Source: Gaetbulibacter_B jejuensis (GTDB lineage Bacteria > Bacteroidota > Bacteroidia > Flavobacteriales > Flavobacteriaceae). From it: a stretch of 64,000 nucleotides of DNA. Shown here one piece after another: positions 24,276 to 32,013 of the stretch; the first letter of the stretch is position 1; every line of letters starts with the position of its first letter. The translations under genes and the position numbers were made by a program. The DNA is taken from positions 558,001 to 622,000 of the forward strand of contig NZ_BAAAGF010000001.1 of NCBI RefSeq assembly GCF_039524015.1, read 5' to 3'. The notes under the pieces are model-generated. The model ran no database searches. It was not told the DNA's origin and worked only from the letters and a program-made list of their open reading frames with translations.

Positions 24276-24627
24276 GATGAAGCTTATCACCTTGTAAAAC
24301 TGATAGCAATGCAGTTGGTCAAAACTGCTCATCAAAAATTGACAAAATAGTCAGGTTGTAAATCAGCAAGTAATAAATCAAAAGGTTTTTTGACGAGCAA
24401 TCTTGAAAGTACCTTGAAATACTGATTTGTAATATACTAAAGCTAAATTGGTTTTGTAGTTAGATTATCAACTAGAGTCATGCATTTGATTTCGCATTTT
24501 TAATCCCATTGCTCAACACGTTTAGTTGCAGTTATTACTATGAGTATTTCCGTACCGAAAAGATGATTTGCAATCTGCTATTTTAATTAAAAGAGAATGA
24601 AAATTTAAAAATAAACTTCAAAACCAA
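24276..24627 (+). other. Apparently non-coding stretch before the slipin locus
   Basis: About 350 bp without a credible ORF, following the CAT half of the second permuted structure. It contains a perfect hairpin GCAGTT-GGTCAA-AACTGC at 24311-24328 and otherwise A+T-rich sequence with stops in all frames. I see no T-arm here that could complete the preceding CAT half in normal order. It could be the 3' part of a long precursor RNA. Confidence 0.4.
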
Positions 24628-24717
24628 ATGAACTCGTTATTTGGCGATGAAGCAGGCAACCCTTCCGTTACAGGTTTTGCCACGTCCATAGTGGGCAAAT
24701 TAGAATGTTTAATTTAA
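24628..24717 (+). CDS. 29-codon short ORF just upstream of slipin (uncertain)
   Basis: The ORF runs from ATG to TAA and ends 13 nt before the slipin ATG. The predicted peptide begins MNSLFGDEAGNPSVTGFAT and ends KLECLI. Its 3' part can also fold into a hairpin (TTTGCC-AC...GT-GGGCAAA, about 24675-24699 with one bulged base), so it could be a leader peptide, a coupled small protein or a structured leader of the slipin mRNA. The sequence is not recognised. Confidence 0.4.
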   Translation: MNSLFGDEAGNPSVTGFATSIVGKLECLI

Positions 24718-24730
24718 ATAATTAGAAACA

Positions 24731-25828
24731 ATGAAACGAGTAAGAATTAATGCAGGAAAAGTAGGTTTGGTTTTCAAAAAAGGTGATTACTTAAGAGTAA
24801 TTACACAAGGAAAACACTGGCTAGGTTTTAATCAACGTGTATTGATGTATGACCTTGCTAATACCTTTGTGGCTCCAGTAGCGTTAGAACTCTTACTAAA
24901 AGACGAAACGCTAAAAGCAATGTTAGACGTTGTTGAGGTTAAAGATGGAGAACTAGTTTTAGTTTACGAAAAAGGTAACTTCAAAACGGTTTTAACTGCT
25001 GGACGCTACGTGTACTGGAAGGGTTTGATTGAGCGTGAGTTTGTACGTGCCGATTTGAGCAAGATTTATATTACTGAAAAAATTGACAAGTCACTATTCA
25101 GCAATTATGAATTGAGCAAATACATTCGCGCATTTGAAGTTGCAACTTATGAAAAAGCAGTGCTTTTGGTTGATGATATGTATACCAAAACTTTAGATGG
25201 AGGTACATACAGATTCTGGCGAAACGATACAACCATTAAAATCGCTAAAGCCGATTTGCGTCAATTGCAATTGGAAATTTCTGGTCAGGAATTGTTGACA
25301 AAAGACAAAGCTGCAATCCGTATCAACTTTTATACACAGTATAAAGTTACAGATATTGAAAAAGCACTTTTGGAAAACAAAGACTACGAAAAGCAATTGT
25401 ACATTACAATGCAGTTAGCGTTGCGTGCTTATGTTGGAGCTTACACTTTGGATGAATTGTTAGAGCGTAAAGATAATATTGCAGAAGCAGTGTTTGAAGA
25501 CGTAAAAGCAAGTGCAACCAAGTTGGGTGTAAACGTTTTGAACTGCGGTATTAGAGATGTGATTTTAACAGGTGAAATGAAAGAAATCATGAACCAGGTT
25601 TTAGTTGCTCAAAAGCGCGCTCAAGCCAATATTATTACACGTCGTGAAGAAACAGCTTCTACACGTAGTTTGCTAAACACAGCAAAACTAATGGAAGAAA
25701 ACGATATGTTGTATAAGCTTAAAGAGATGGAGTATGTTGAAAAAATTGCCGATAAAATTGGCGAAATTACTGTAGCAGGTAATGGCAACATCGTAACACA
25801 ATTGAAAGAGATTTTCTCTGGAAAATAG
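24731..25828 (+). CDS. Slipin-family SPFH-domain protein
   Basis: A 365-residue SPFH protein. An N-terminal half of about 130 residues (VRINAGKVGLVFKKGDYLRVI...VLVYEKGNFKTVLTAGRYVYWKG) is followed by the band-7 core (about 135-290, DDMYTKTLDGGTYRFW... ADLRQLQLEISGQELLTKDKAAIRINFYTQYKV... LGVNVLNCGIRDVILTGEMKEIMNQ). It ends in a helical tail that may oligomerise. No clear transmembrane helix is seen. Slipins of this type are recurrent neighbours of RtcB ligase and Ro60 genes in RNA-repair loci (from general knowledge). Here the neighbour is a tRNA-like array. Confidence 0.88.
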   Translation: MKRVRINAGKVGLVFKKGDYLRVITQGKHWLGFNQRVLMYDLANTFVAPVALELLLKDETLKAMLDVVEVKDGELVLVYEKGNFKTVLTAGRYVYWKGLIEREFVRADLSKIYITEKIDKSLFSNYELSKYIRAFEVATYEKAVLLVDDMYTKTLDGGTYRFWRNDTTIKIAKADLRQLQLEISGQELLTKDKAAIRINFYTQYKVTDIEKALLENKDYEKQLYITMQLALRAYVGAYTLDELLERKDNIAEAVFEDVKASATKLGVNVLNCGIRDVILTGEMKEIMNQVLVAQKRAQANIITRREETASTRSLLNTAKLMEENDMLYKLKEMEYVEKIADKIGEITVAGNGNIVTQLKEIFSGK

Positions 25829-25837
25829 GTGGTGTAA

Positions 25838-25871
25838 AAAAAATGCGTTAGAAATTTCTAACGCATTTTTT
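25838..25871. terminator. Bidirectional terminator between slipin and the Cys-rich gene
   Basis: A perfect 34-bp palindrome (AAAAAATGCGTTAGAAA followed by its reverse complement) with A and T tracts at either end. It ends both the slipin transcript and the convergent small gene, whose stop codon lies inside its right edge. Confidence 0.85.
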
Positions 25872-26046
25872 ATGCAACTTTTTTAAGTAAATCAAAGCAA
25901 GGACATTTGCCACAACGCTTGTTTTCACCTTTTTTATATTTTTCACAACACTTGCTTTTTACCTTGTTAGCATTAATAATACCTGCTTTATGTAAGGTTT
26001 TTAAAGCTTTTTTTTGTTGTTTTTTTTCTTTTTTCTTCTTGCCCAA
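25870..26046 (-). CDS. Small Cys-rich basic protein, TTG start
   Basis: A 58-codon ORF, lysine-rich at its N-terminus (GKKKKEKKQQKKALKTLHKAG). Its Cys-rich C-terminal half reads CCEKYKKGENKRCGKCPCF. Similar small proteins with a CCEKYKKG...C..CP core occur widely in flavobacteria. No ATG is available: an in-frame TAA lies two codons upstream, leaving TTG at 26046 as the only plausible start. The five cysteines could bind zinc or iron. It sits between the slipin and ferritin genes. The function is unknown. Confidence 0.65.
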   Translation of the reverse strand: MGKKKKEKKQQKKALKTLHKAGIINANKVKSKCCEKYKKGENKRCGKCPCFDLLKKVA

Positions 26047-26121
26047 CGGTTACTAACTTGTAGAATATGAGGCAAAAATAAATTATTTTAATTAATTCTA
26101 AATAAAATTAACTGTTAAAAA

Positions 26122-26640
26122 TTATTCAGGGCTTTCAGAAGCAGCTGTGCTTATTGTTATTTGTTGAATATCTCTATCAAATAAGTACAAGCCACCTTTA
26201 TCGTCTCCTATCATATTTATTTTATCAAGAATTGTACGAGCCATTGCTTCTTCTTCTATTTGTTCGCTTACATACCATTGTAAGAAGTTGTGAGTAGAAT
26301 AGTCTTTTTCTTGTAACGCAATATGCACTAACTCATTAATACTTTCTGATACAAATACTTCGTGTTCAAATAGTTTTTCAAACATTTCCTTAAAGGATTT
26401 AAAGGTCACATTTGGTGCATTTAAGGCAGATACATGAGCGTGTCCACCACGTTCGTTTACATATCTAACTAGTTTGAGCATATGCGCACGTTCTTCATCA
26501 GATTGTGAGTACATAAAACCAGCAACTCCTTCAAGTCCTTTTACTTCAGCCCAACAAGCCATAGCTAAATAGATTTGAGAAGATTCGGCTTCAACTCTAA
26601 TTTGATCATTTAACGCTTTTTCTATTTTTTTTGATAACAT
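26122..26640 (-). CDS. Ferritin (non-haem, bacterial FtnA type)
   Basis: A 172-residue four-helix-bundle iron-storage protein. Ferroxidase ligands are visible in the first helices (RVEAESSQIYLAMA; SDEERAHMLKLV) and in the third and fourth (FEHEVFVSESINEL; WYVSEQIEEEAMARTIL). The length is typical of bacterial ferritin. It would form a 24-mer shell that oxidises and stores Fe(II). It stands alone on the minus strand and complements the Feo uptake genes at the start of the window. Confidence 0.96.
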   Translation of the reverse strand: MLSKKIEKALNDQIRVEAESSQIYLAMACWAEVKGLEGVAGFMYSQSDEERAHMLKLVRYVNERGGHAHVSALNAPNVTFKSFKEMFEKLFEHEVFVSESINELVHIALQEKDYSTHNFLQWYVSEQIEEEAMARTILDKINMIGDDKGGLYLFDRDIQQITISTAASESPE

Positions 26641-26712
26641 AATGTCTTTCTTTTTACGTAAAGTTAAGCATTTTTAAGCGTTAAAGATGTTAGAATAATT
26701 TTAAATTAGAAC

Positions 26713-27042
26713 TTAATGTTGAGACACAAATTTTAGTCCAACAATAGAGATAATTAAGGTTGAAATAAAAAAGACACGCCAAAAATTAGCAGGTTCGTTA
26801 AACACAAAAATGCCAACCAAAACAGTGCCTACAGCACCAATACCTGTCCAAACTGCATAAGCAGTTCCTATAGGTAAGGTTTGGGTGGCTTTTACCAAAA
26901 GCCACATACTAATAGCTAAACATAATAAAAACCCTAAAAACCAATAGGTAGACGTGTTTCCTGAGGTTTCTTTTACCTTTCCTAAACAAAAAGCAAAGGC
27001 AACTTCAAATAATCCTGCGATAATTAAGATGATCCAATTCAT
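26713..27042 (-). CDS. SMR-family transporter (SugE/Gdx-like)
   Basis: A 109-residue protein with four predicted transmembrane helices. The essential membrane glutamate is Glu13 in AGLFEVAFAFCLG, and the conserved loop-3 segment is PIGTAYAVWTGIGAVGTVLVG. SMR proteins work as antiparallel dimers that exchange protons for guanidinium or quaternary ammonium compounds. The family subtype (Gdx guanidinium exporter or Qac type) is uncertain. Its start overlaps the tex stop by 4 bp, so it is translated from the tex transcript. Confidence 0.9.
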   Translation of the reverse strand: MNWIILIIAGLFEVAFAFCLGKVKETSGNTSTYWFLGFLLCLAISMWLLVKATQTLPIGTAYAVWTGIGAVGTVLVGIFVFNEPANFWRVFFISTLIISIVGLKFVSQH

Positions 27043-29165
27043 GATTTATGTAGTTTTAATTGAATGCGCTTACGCGGAATATCAACCTCTAAAACTTTTA
27101 CAATGACCTGTTCGTGCAAACTAATATGCGCACTAACATCACTTACAAAACCATCTGACAAGTTTGAAATATGAATTAAGCCGCTTTCTTTAATTCCAAT
27201 ATCAACAAAAGCTCCAAAATTGGTTACATTATTGACAATTCCTGGAAGCAATTGACCTTCTTGTACATCATTGATGGTTTTTATGTTTTGATTAAAGGTA
27301 AACACTTTGGCTTGTTCTCTAATATCCAAACCTGGTTTTTCAAGTTCTTTTACGATGTCTTTAAGTGTTGGCAAACCAACGGTATCTGTACAATAGGGTT
27401 TTAAATCAATACCATTTAAAACGGCAGAATTCCCTATAAGCTCTGAAACACGTTTTCCTTCATTTTTTGCAATAGCTTTTACAATACTATAGCTTTCAGG
27501 ATGCACAGCAGAATCGTCTAACGGATTTTTTGCATCTTTAATTCTTAAGAATGCCGATCCTTGCTCAAAAGCTTTATCTCCTAAACGTGGTACTTTTTTT
27601 AAATCGGTTCTTGATGAAAATGCACCATGTTCATCACGATAACTCACAATGTTTTCGGCTAATTTAGGGCCAATTCCAGACACATAACTCAACAAACTTT
27701 TACTTGCTGTATTTAGATTAACGCCAACAGCATTCACGCAACTTTCTACAACAGTATCTAGTTCGGTTTTTAGCTTAGTTTGATCAACATCATGCTGATA
27801 TTGACCAACACCAATAGATTTTGCATCAATCTTAACCAACTCTGCCAACGGATCTTGCAAACGACGACCAATAGAAACTGCACCTCTTACCGTAACATCG
27901 TAATTAGGAAACTCGTCTCTAGCAATTTTTGAAGCCGAATAAATACTAGCTCCTGCTTCACTTACCACAAATACTTGAATATCATTTTTAAAACGAATAC
28001 GTCTGATAATTGATTCTGTTTCGCGCGAAGCGGTTCCGTTTCCAATAGCAATAGCTTCAATATTATATGCTTCGGCAAGTGTGCTTATTTTTTTTATTGC
28101 GCCTGTGCTATCGTTTTTAGGTGCATGCGGATAAATGGTTTCATTGTGTTTAAGTTGCCCTTGCGCATCTAAACACACTACTTTACAACCGGTTCTAAAA
28201 CCAGGATCTATAGCTAAAATACGTTTTTCTCCTAATGGTGAACCCAATAACAATTGTTTTAGGTTTTTTGCAAAAACAGTTATCGCAGCTTCATCGGCTT
28301 TTTCTTTGGCATTTTGTAACGCTTCATTGCTCAATGATGGCAACAATAAGCGTTTGTATGCATCTTTTATAGCAATCTCGATTTGGTCGGAACACGCATT
28401 GTCAGATTTTATAATACGTTGTGCTATTTTATCTAAAGCACGTTCATCATCAATTTCAATTTTCACACGAATAAAACCTTCGTTTTCGGCACGTAAAATA
28501 GCTAACAAACGATGTGAAGGAATACGACTCAACGACTCGCTCCAATCAAAATAATCTCGGAATTTTTGAGCATCTTCTTCATTAACTTTCTTTTTAACAA
28601 CTTTAGTTGCAATGGTTGCAAAACGTTCTAATTGATAACGAATATTGTTTCTTACGTCAGTACGTTCATTAATCCATTCGGCAATAATATGTCGCGCGCC
28701 TTCTAGAGCATCATCAACCGAACCAACAGCATCTTTTACATATTTATATGCTATGCTTTCAATATCGTGAGCGTTTTGACTCATTATGATTTTAGCTAAA
28801 GGTTCTAATCCGCTAGCTTTAGCAGTATCAGCTTTTGTTTTTCGGCTTTTTTTGTATGGCAAGTAAATATCTTCAAGTGTTGTAATATCTTGAGCATTGT
28901 TTACTTTTTGCTCTAATTCTGACGTTAAAACATCTTGTTCTTCAAGTGCTTTTAAAATGGCTGTTTTACGTTTTTCAAGCGCCTCAAAGAGTTCTTTGTA
29001 TTTTACAATATCACCTATTTGAACTTCGTCCAGATTTCCTGTAGCTTCTTTTCTGTAACGTGAAATAAACGGAACAGTACACGCATCGTTAAGCAAGCTA
29101 ATGGTGTTTTTTACTGATAATTCTGGAAAGTTAGTGTTTTTGGTAATATATGAGAGTAGAGACAT
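27039..29165 (-). CDS. tex: Tex-family RNA-binding S1 protein
   Basis: A 708-residue protein with the standard Tex layout. It has an N-terminal helical region (ISRYRKEATGNLDEVQIGDI), a YqgF/RNase H-like fold (KRILAIDPGFRTGCKVVCLD), helix-hairpin-helix motifs (LLSYVSGIGPKLAENIVSYR; VPRLGDKAFEQGSAFLRI) and a C-terminal S1 domain (about 630-705, GIVNNVTNFGAFVDIGIKESGLIHISNL). Tex proteins associate with RNA and transcription or stalled-ribosome complexes. I used the ATG at 29165 because the 38 upstream residues of the longest frame are not family-like and overlap the divergent promoter region. Confidence 0.96.
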   Translation of the reverse strand: MSLLSYITKNTNFPELSVKNTISLLNDACTVPFISRYRKEATGNLDEVQIGDIVKYKELFEALEKRKTAILKALEEQDVLTSELEQKVNNAQDITTLEDIYLPYKKSRKTKADTAKASGLEPLAKIIMSQNAHDIESIAYKYVKDAVGSVDDALEGARHIIAEWINERTDVRNNIRYQLERFATIATKVVKKKVNEEDAQKFRDYFDWSESLSRIPSHRLLAILRAENEGFIRVKIEIDDERALDKIAQRIIKSDNACSDQIEIAIKDAYKRLLLPSLSNEALQNAKEKADEAAITVFAKNLKQLLLGSPLGEKRILAIDPGFRTGCKVVCLDAQGQLKHNETIYPHAPKNDSTGAIKKISTLAEAYNIEAIAIGNGTASRETESIIRRIRFKNDIQVFVVSEAGASIYSASKIARDEFPNYDVTVRGAVSIGRRLQDPLAELVKIDAKSIGVGQYQHDVDQTKLKTELDTVVESCVNAVGVNLNTASKSLLSYVSGIGPKLAENIVSYRDEHGAFSSRTDLKKVPRLGDKAFEQGSAFLRIKDAKNPLDDSAVHPESYSIVKAIAKNEGKRVSELIGNSAVLNGIDLKPYCTDTVGLPTLKDIVKELEKPGLDIREQAKVFTFNQNIKTINDVQEGQLLPGIVNNVTNFGAFVDIGIKESGLIHISNLSDGFVSDVSAHISLHEQVIVKVLEVDIPRKRIQLKLHKS

Positions 29166-29284
29166 AAAATGACTTTCTTTTTTGTAGGCTGTAAAAATAT
29201 AAAAGATAATGATAGAAGTAGGGCAAATGTCGTATTGTAACAAATAAGTTGAGCATATATTTTTACAGATTATATACAAAAATT

Positions 29285-30292
29285 ATGGTACTTAAACACA
29301 TTTTGCTGACTTTCAGCTTTTTTTTAATCTCTTTAAATCATCTGCAAGCGCAATCGCTACCAAAAGTTACTACTCAAGATTATGGGTTTTTACAACCTGT
29401 TAATATAGTAGAAACTGTTAGTTATAATCTTGATAAAGAACCAATAGAGAAATCAACGTATCGATTCAGTAAGGATGGATTTATAGACAATTATCACATT
29501 CAGAATTTTAAAGATAATACTTGGTCAACATCAAAAAACACTTATAAAAAAGGTAAGCTACATAAACGTGTTTTTGAGTTTAGTAATTCAAAAGAAAACA
29601 GAAAGCATACGTACAAATACAATGGAGAAGGGCAGCTTGTGGAAGAAACCATTAAGTTGAAAAATGGTAGTAGTCATAATACATTTAGCTACCAAAACGA
29701 GTTACTATACCAAACGACATCTATAGAAAACAACACAGTCACTACATACTATTACTCTAATAAAGGGAAACTTTATAAAGCTATTAGAACTCAAAAGAAT
29801 GAAAATCAAACAGAGATAACTACAAACTACTATTATCTTGAAAATAAAGAAATTACTTCGTATGTATCACCTAAACAACGTTTTGAAGTAACTTCTTATT
29901 TAGAGAATTTTATATTAAAGTTTGATTTAAGTGACAACGAAAATGCAACCGAAAGACTCATGAAAGGTATGCAACGATTTGACAAAGAAGCTCCTTTAGA
30001 TAATTTACCTTTTAATTTAGAGCAATATTCAAATCAAACCACACAGTTTTATGGAAAACACAAGGATAAACTAACACTTACACAAGTATTGTTGTTTGAT
30101 TATAAAACCGATGCGCAAGGAAATAAAATTGCTTATGCCGAAGCTGATATCGATTTAAACACAAATACTATTGCAGGTATTAGATTTTATAAAACAACCT
30201 TATCTAATGGAGAAGTTATAGGTGATACCAAATATGATGATGAAGTACAAGCAAAGTTTGAAGATATGTTGTCGGCTATAAATTCGTTTTAA
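29285..30292 (+). CDS. Exported protein with YD/RHS-like tandem tyrosine motifs, unknown
   Basis: The 335-residue product has a signal peptide ending near LNHLQAQ. The middle shows repeating short beta segments ending in Tyr-Tyr or Tyr-Lys turns (HTYKYNGEGQLVEE, NTFSYQNELLYQ, TTYYYSNKGKLYK, TTNYYYLENKEI), similar to YD-type or MORN-like repeats. I cannot name a family. The ATG at 29285 gives the proper signal peptide; an in-frame ATG 36 nt upstream adds residues without a role. It is first of three co-directional genes. Confidence 0.7.
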   Translation: MVLKHILLTFSFFLISLNHLQAQSLPKVTTQDYGFLQPVNIVETVSYNLDKEPIEKSTYRFSKDGFIDNYHIQNFKDNTWSTSKNTYKKGKLHKRVFEFSNSKENRKHTYKYNGEGQLVEETIKLKNGSSHNTFSYQNELLYQTTSIENNTVTTYYYSNKGKLYKAIRTQKNENQTEITTNYYYLENKEITSYVSPKQRFEVTSYLENFILKFDLSDNENATERLMKGMQRFDKEAPLDNLPFNLEQYSNQTTQFYGKHKDKLTLTQVLLFDYKTDAQGNKIAYAEADIDLNTNTIAGIRFYKTTLSNGEVIGDTKYDDEVQAKFEDMLSAINSF

Positions 30293-30299
30293 TAAGCTT

Positions 30300-31310
30300 A
30301 TGGTACCTCAAAATCAATATGAAATTAAGCCACTAACGTTGCAAGACAGAAAAATGCTCAGGCGACAATTTTTGTTTTTAATTGCATTTGGTGTTTTTGT
30401 TGGAGCAATTTTTTTCTTCATTTTTAAATTTGTGTTGCCAACTGGTGAAATGGAATATATTCCTGTTTTTGTTTTTACTGCTTTTGCTCTAATTTTTGGA
30501 GTCTTTATATCCTACTTTTTCTGGGGAACTTATATCGATTTAAAAAAAGGAGTAAAACAATGTTATACTGGTATTGTTACTGATAAGCGGGTAAACAAAC
30601 ATACATCATCTTCTGCTAGACACAATAGAGGTGGTTCTCATGCCTATGGTTCTTCACGTAAAAGTACTCAAACCTACTATTATGTTAGTATAGAAAATAT
30701 AGAGCACAGTGTGTCTTACAAGCAGTATTCCCAAGCTAAATTAGGTGATAAAGTTTCTATCGAAATTAGCCCTAAAAAGAAGGAAGTTTTAGACTTTAAG
30801 GTTTTAGAAAAAAATAATGACACAACAATCTTATCTCATCATACAATAAGTAAAAATCGTTACGAACGTGATGAGAAGTCTTTTCCTATGACAATAAAAG
30901 AGATTGAATTAGTCAAAAAAATGTTTTTTAAAACGATTAGAAAAGACCTAGTGTATCTTATCCCAATAATTATTCTACTATTTGTACTTTGGAAAGGCAT
31001 ATTCATATTTCTAATTCCGTTAATTATTGCATTTATATACTATTCATTTAAACTGTTGATTAAGTACAATAGATATGCAAAATTTAATCGTAATGGCTAT
31101 TTAAAAACGGTTACTAAGGTTCAAGTGATTGATAAATTGAAAGCAACGTCTAATCGAAGTTCTACAAAATTTCAAATTGAAACGAATCAAGGAAATATTA
31201 ATGTTTCAGAGCATATTTATAATCAAGTGCAGGCTTCTCAAGTCATAAATTTACACAAAGCCTCATTTATAGATCTATTGTTTGAAGTGAGTTTTGATTA
31301 TGACAATTAA
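30300..31310 (+). CDS. Membrane protein with two transmembrane pairs, unknown
   Basis: A 336-residue protein with two transmembrane helices near residues 20-45 and 55-78, a soluble region (about 85-195) rich in Ser/His/Gly near SSARHNRGGSHAYGSS, another pair of helices (about 215-260), and a C-terminal beta-rich cytoplasmic part. The two soluble regions look like repeats of one fold (KKGVKQCYTGIVTDKRV; NGYLKTVTKVQVIDKL), which suggests internal duplication. The family is not recognised. It begins 7 bp after the preceding gene. Confidence 0.7.
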   Translation: MVPQNQYEIKPLTLQDRKMLRRQFLFLIAFGVFVGAIFFFIFKFVLPTGEMEYIPVFVFTAFALIFGVFISYFFWGTYIDLKKGVKQCYTGIVTDKRVNKHTSSSARHNRGGSHAYGSSRKSTQTYYYVSIENIEHSVSYKQYSQAKLGDKVSIEISPKKKEVLDFKVLEKNNDTTILSHHTISKNRYERDEKSFPMTIKEIELVKKMFFKTIRKDLVYLIPIIILLFVLWKGIFIFLIPLIIAFIYYSFKLLIKYNRYAKFNRNGYLKTVTKVQVIDKLKATSNRSSTKFQIETNQGNINVSEHIYNQVQASQVINLHKASFIDLLFEVSFDYDN

Positions 31311-31331
31311 CCATCCAGAAAAATAAACCCA

Positions 31332-31952
31332 ATGAATAACTTTTCATCTCTTATAGATAAACCACTTAAACATTATTCCCAATGGGATTTTTTAGTGTTT
31401 ATTTTGCTTACTGCTTTATCCATTTGGAGTGGGCAAACTACAGTGTTTTATATTATTTACTTTTTTTGGTGGAATGAACTTATTAGAATTATGGTTGACA
31501 GAATTTGCTTTAAGCATAACAAAAATGCGGTGAATATAAGTCAAGGAAAAACATCGGTATTCGGTTCCTTTATCCAAATGGGTGTGTATTTTGTGTTTAT
31601 AGTGGTATTTTTTGCATTTATGGCCAATTGGAACAATGATACGCTTATACTAATTAACATGAGAATTTTATTTTTCCAGAATTGGTTTTTTAACATTAAC
31701 CTTGTGTTTGTGGCTGTAGAACGTATACTGTTACATAGCACTCAGCAGCCTTTAAAAGTAAGTTTTGGAAACTTCACACCTAACATGCTTATCCTTCATG
31801 TGTCAATAATATTAGGTGTTGTTTTAATGCTTTTTGTGGTTAGAAATTTCCCTGAAACTTTCACACCCAATAATTTATGGGGTTCGGTAATTATTATTTT
31901 ACCTTTTTTGTTCATAAGAGCATTTGCACTGCGTTTTAAATTGACATCCTAA
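31332..31952 (+). CDS. Multi-spanning membrane protein, unknown (possibly DUF6498-like)
   Basis: A 206-residue integral membrane protein with about six hydrophobic helices (about 20-50, 75-95, 105-130, 150-170, 180-200). The charged loops are short. A Trp-rich segment (FFWWNELIR) follows the first helices. The pattern reminds me of the DUF6498 group of bacterial membrane proteins, but I cannot confirm that. It is the last gene of the 29.3-32.0 kb cluster, followed by a hairpin terminator. Confidence 0.68.
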   Translation: MNNFSSLIDKPLKHYSQWDFLVFILLTALSIWSGQTTVFYIIYFFWWNELIRIMVDRICFKHNKNAVNISQGKTSVFGSFIQMGVYFVFIVVFFAFMANWNNDTLILINMRILFFQNWFFNINLVFVAVERILLHSTQQPLKVSFGNFTPNMLILHVSIILGVVLMLFVVRNFPETFTPNNLWGSVIIILPFLFIRAFALRFKLTS

Positions 31953-31963
31953 CTGAAAATAAA

Positions 31964-31992
31964 AAACCTCATAGCATAAGACTATGAGGTTT
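31964..31992. terminator. Terminator between the membrane-protein cluster and metG
   Basis: Stem AAACCTCATAG/CTATGAGGTTT with a 7-nt loop, preceded by an A tract and followed by a short T run. It lies between two convergent genes. The A-rich left side makes it better suited to end metG transcription. Confidence 0.72.
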
Positions 31993-32013
31993 GTAATCTG
32001 TTATTAGGTGTAA

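Noticed and set aside
28135..28554. 139-residue ORF on the plus strand
   Set aside because: It is antisense to the well-supported tex coding sequence, and the predicted product shows only low-complexity Ser/Ala/Ile-rich sequence, as expected of a shadow frame.
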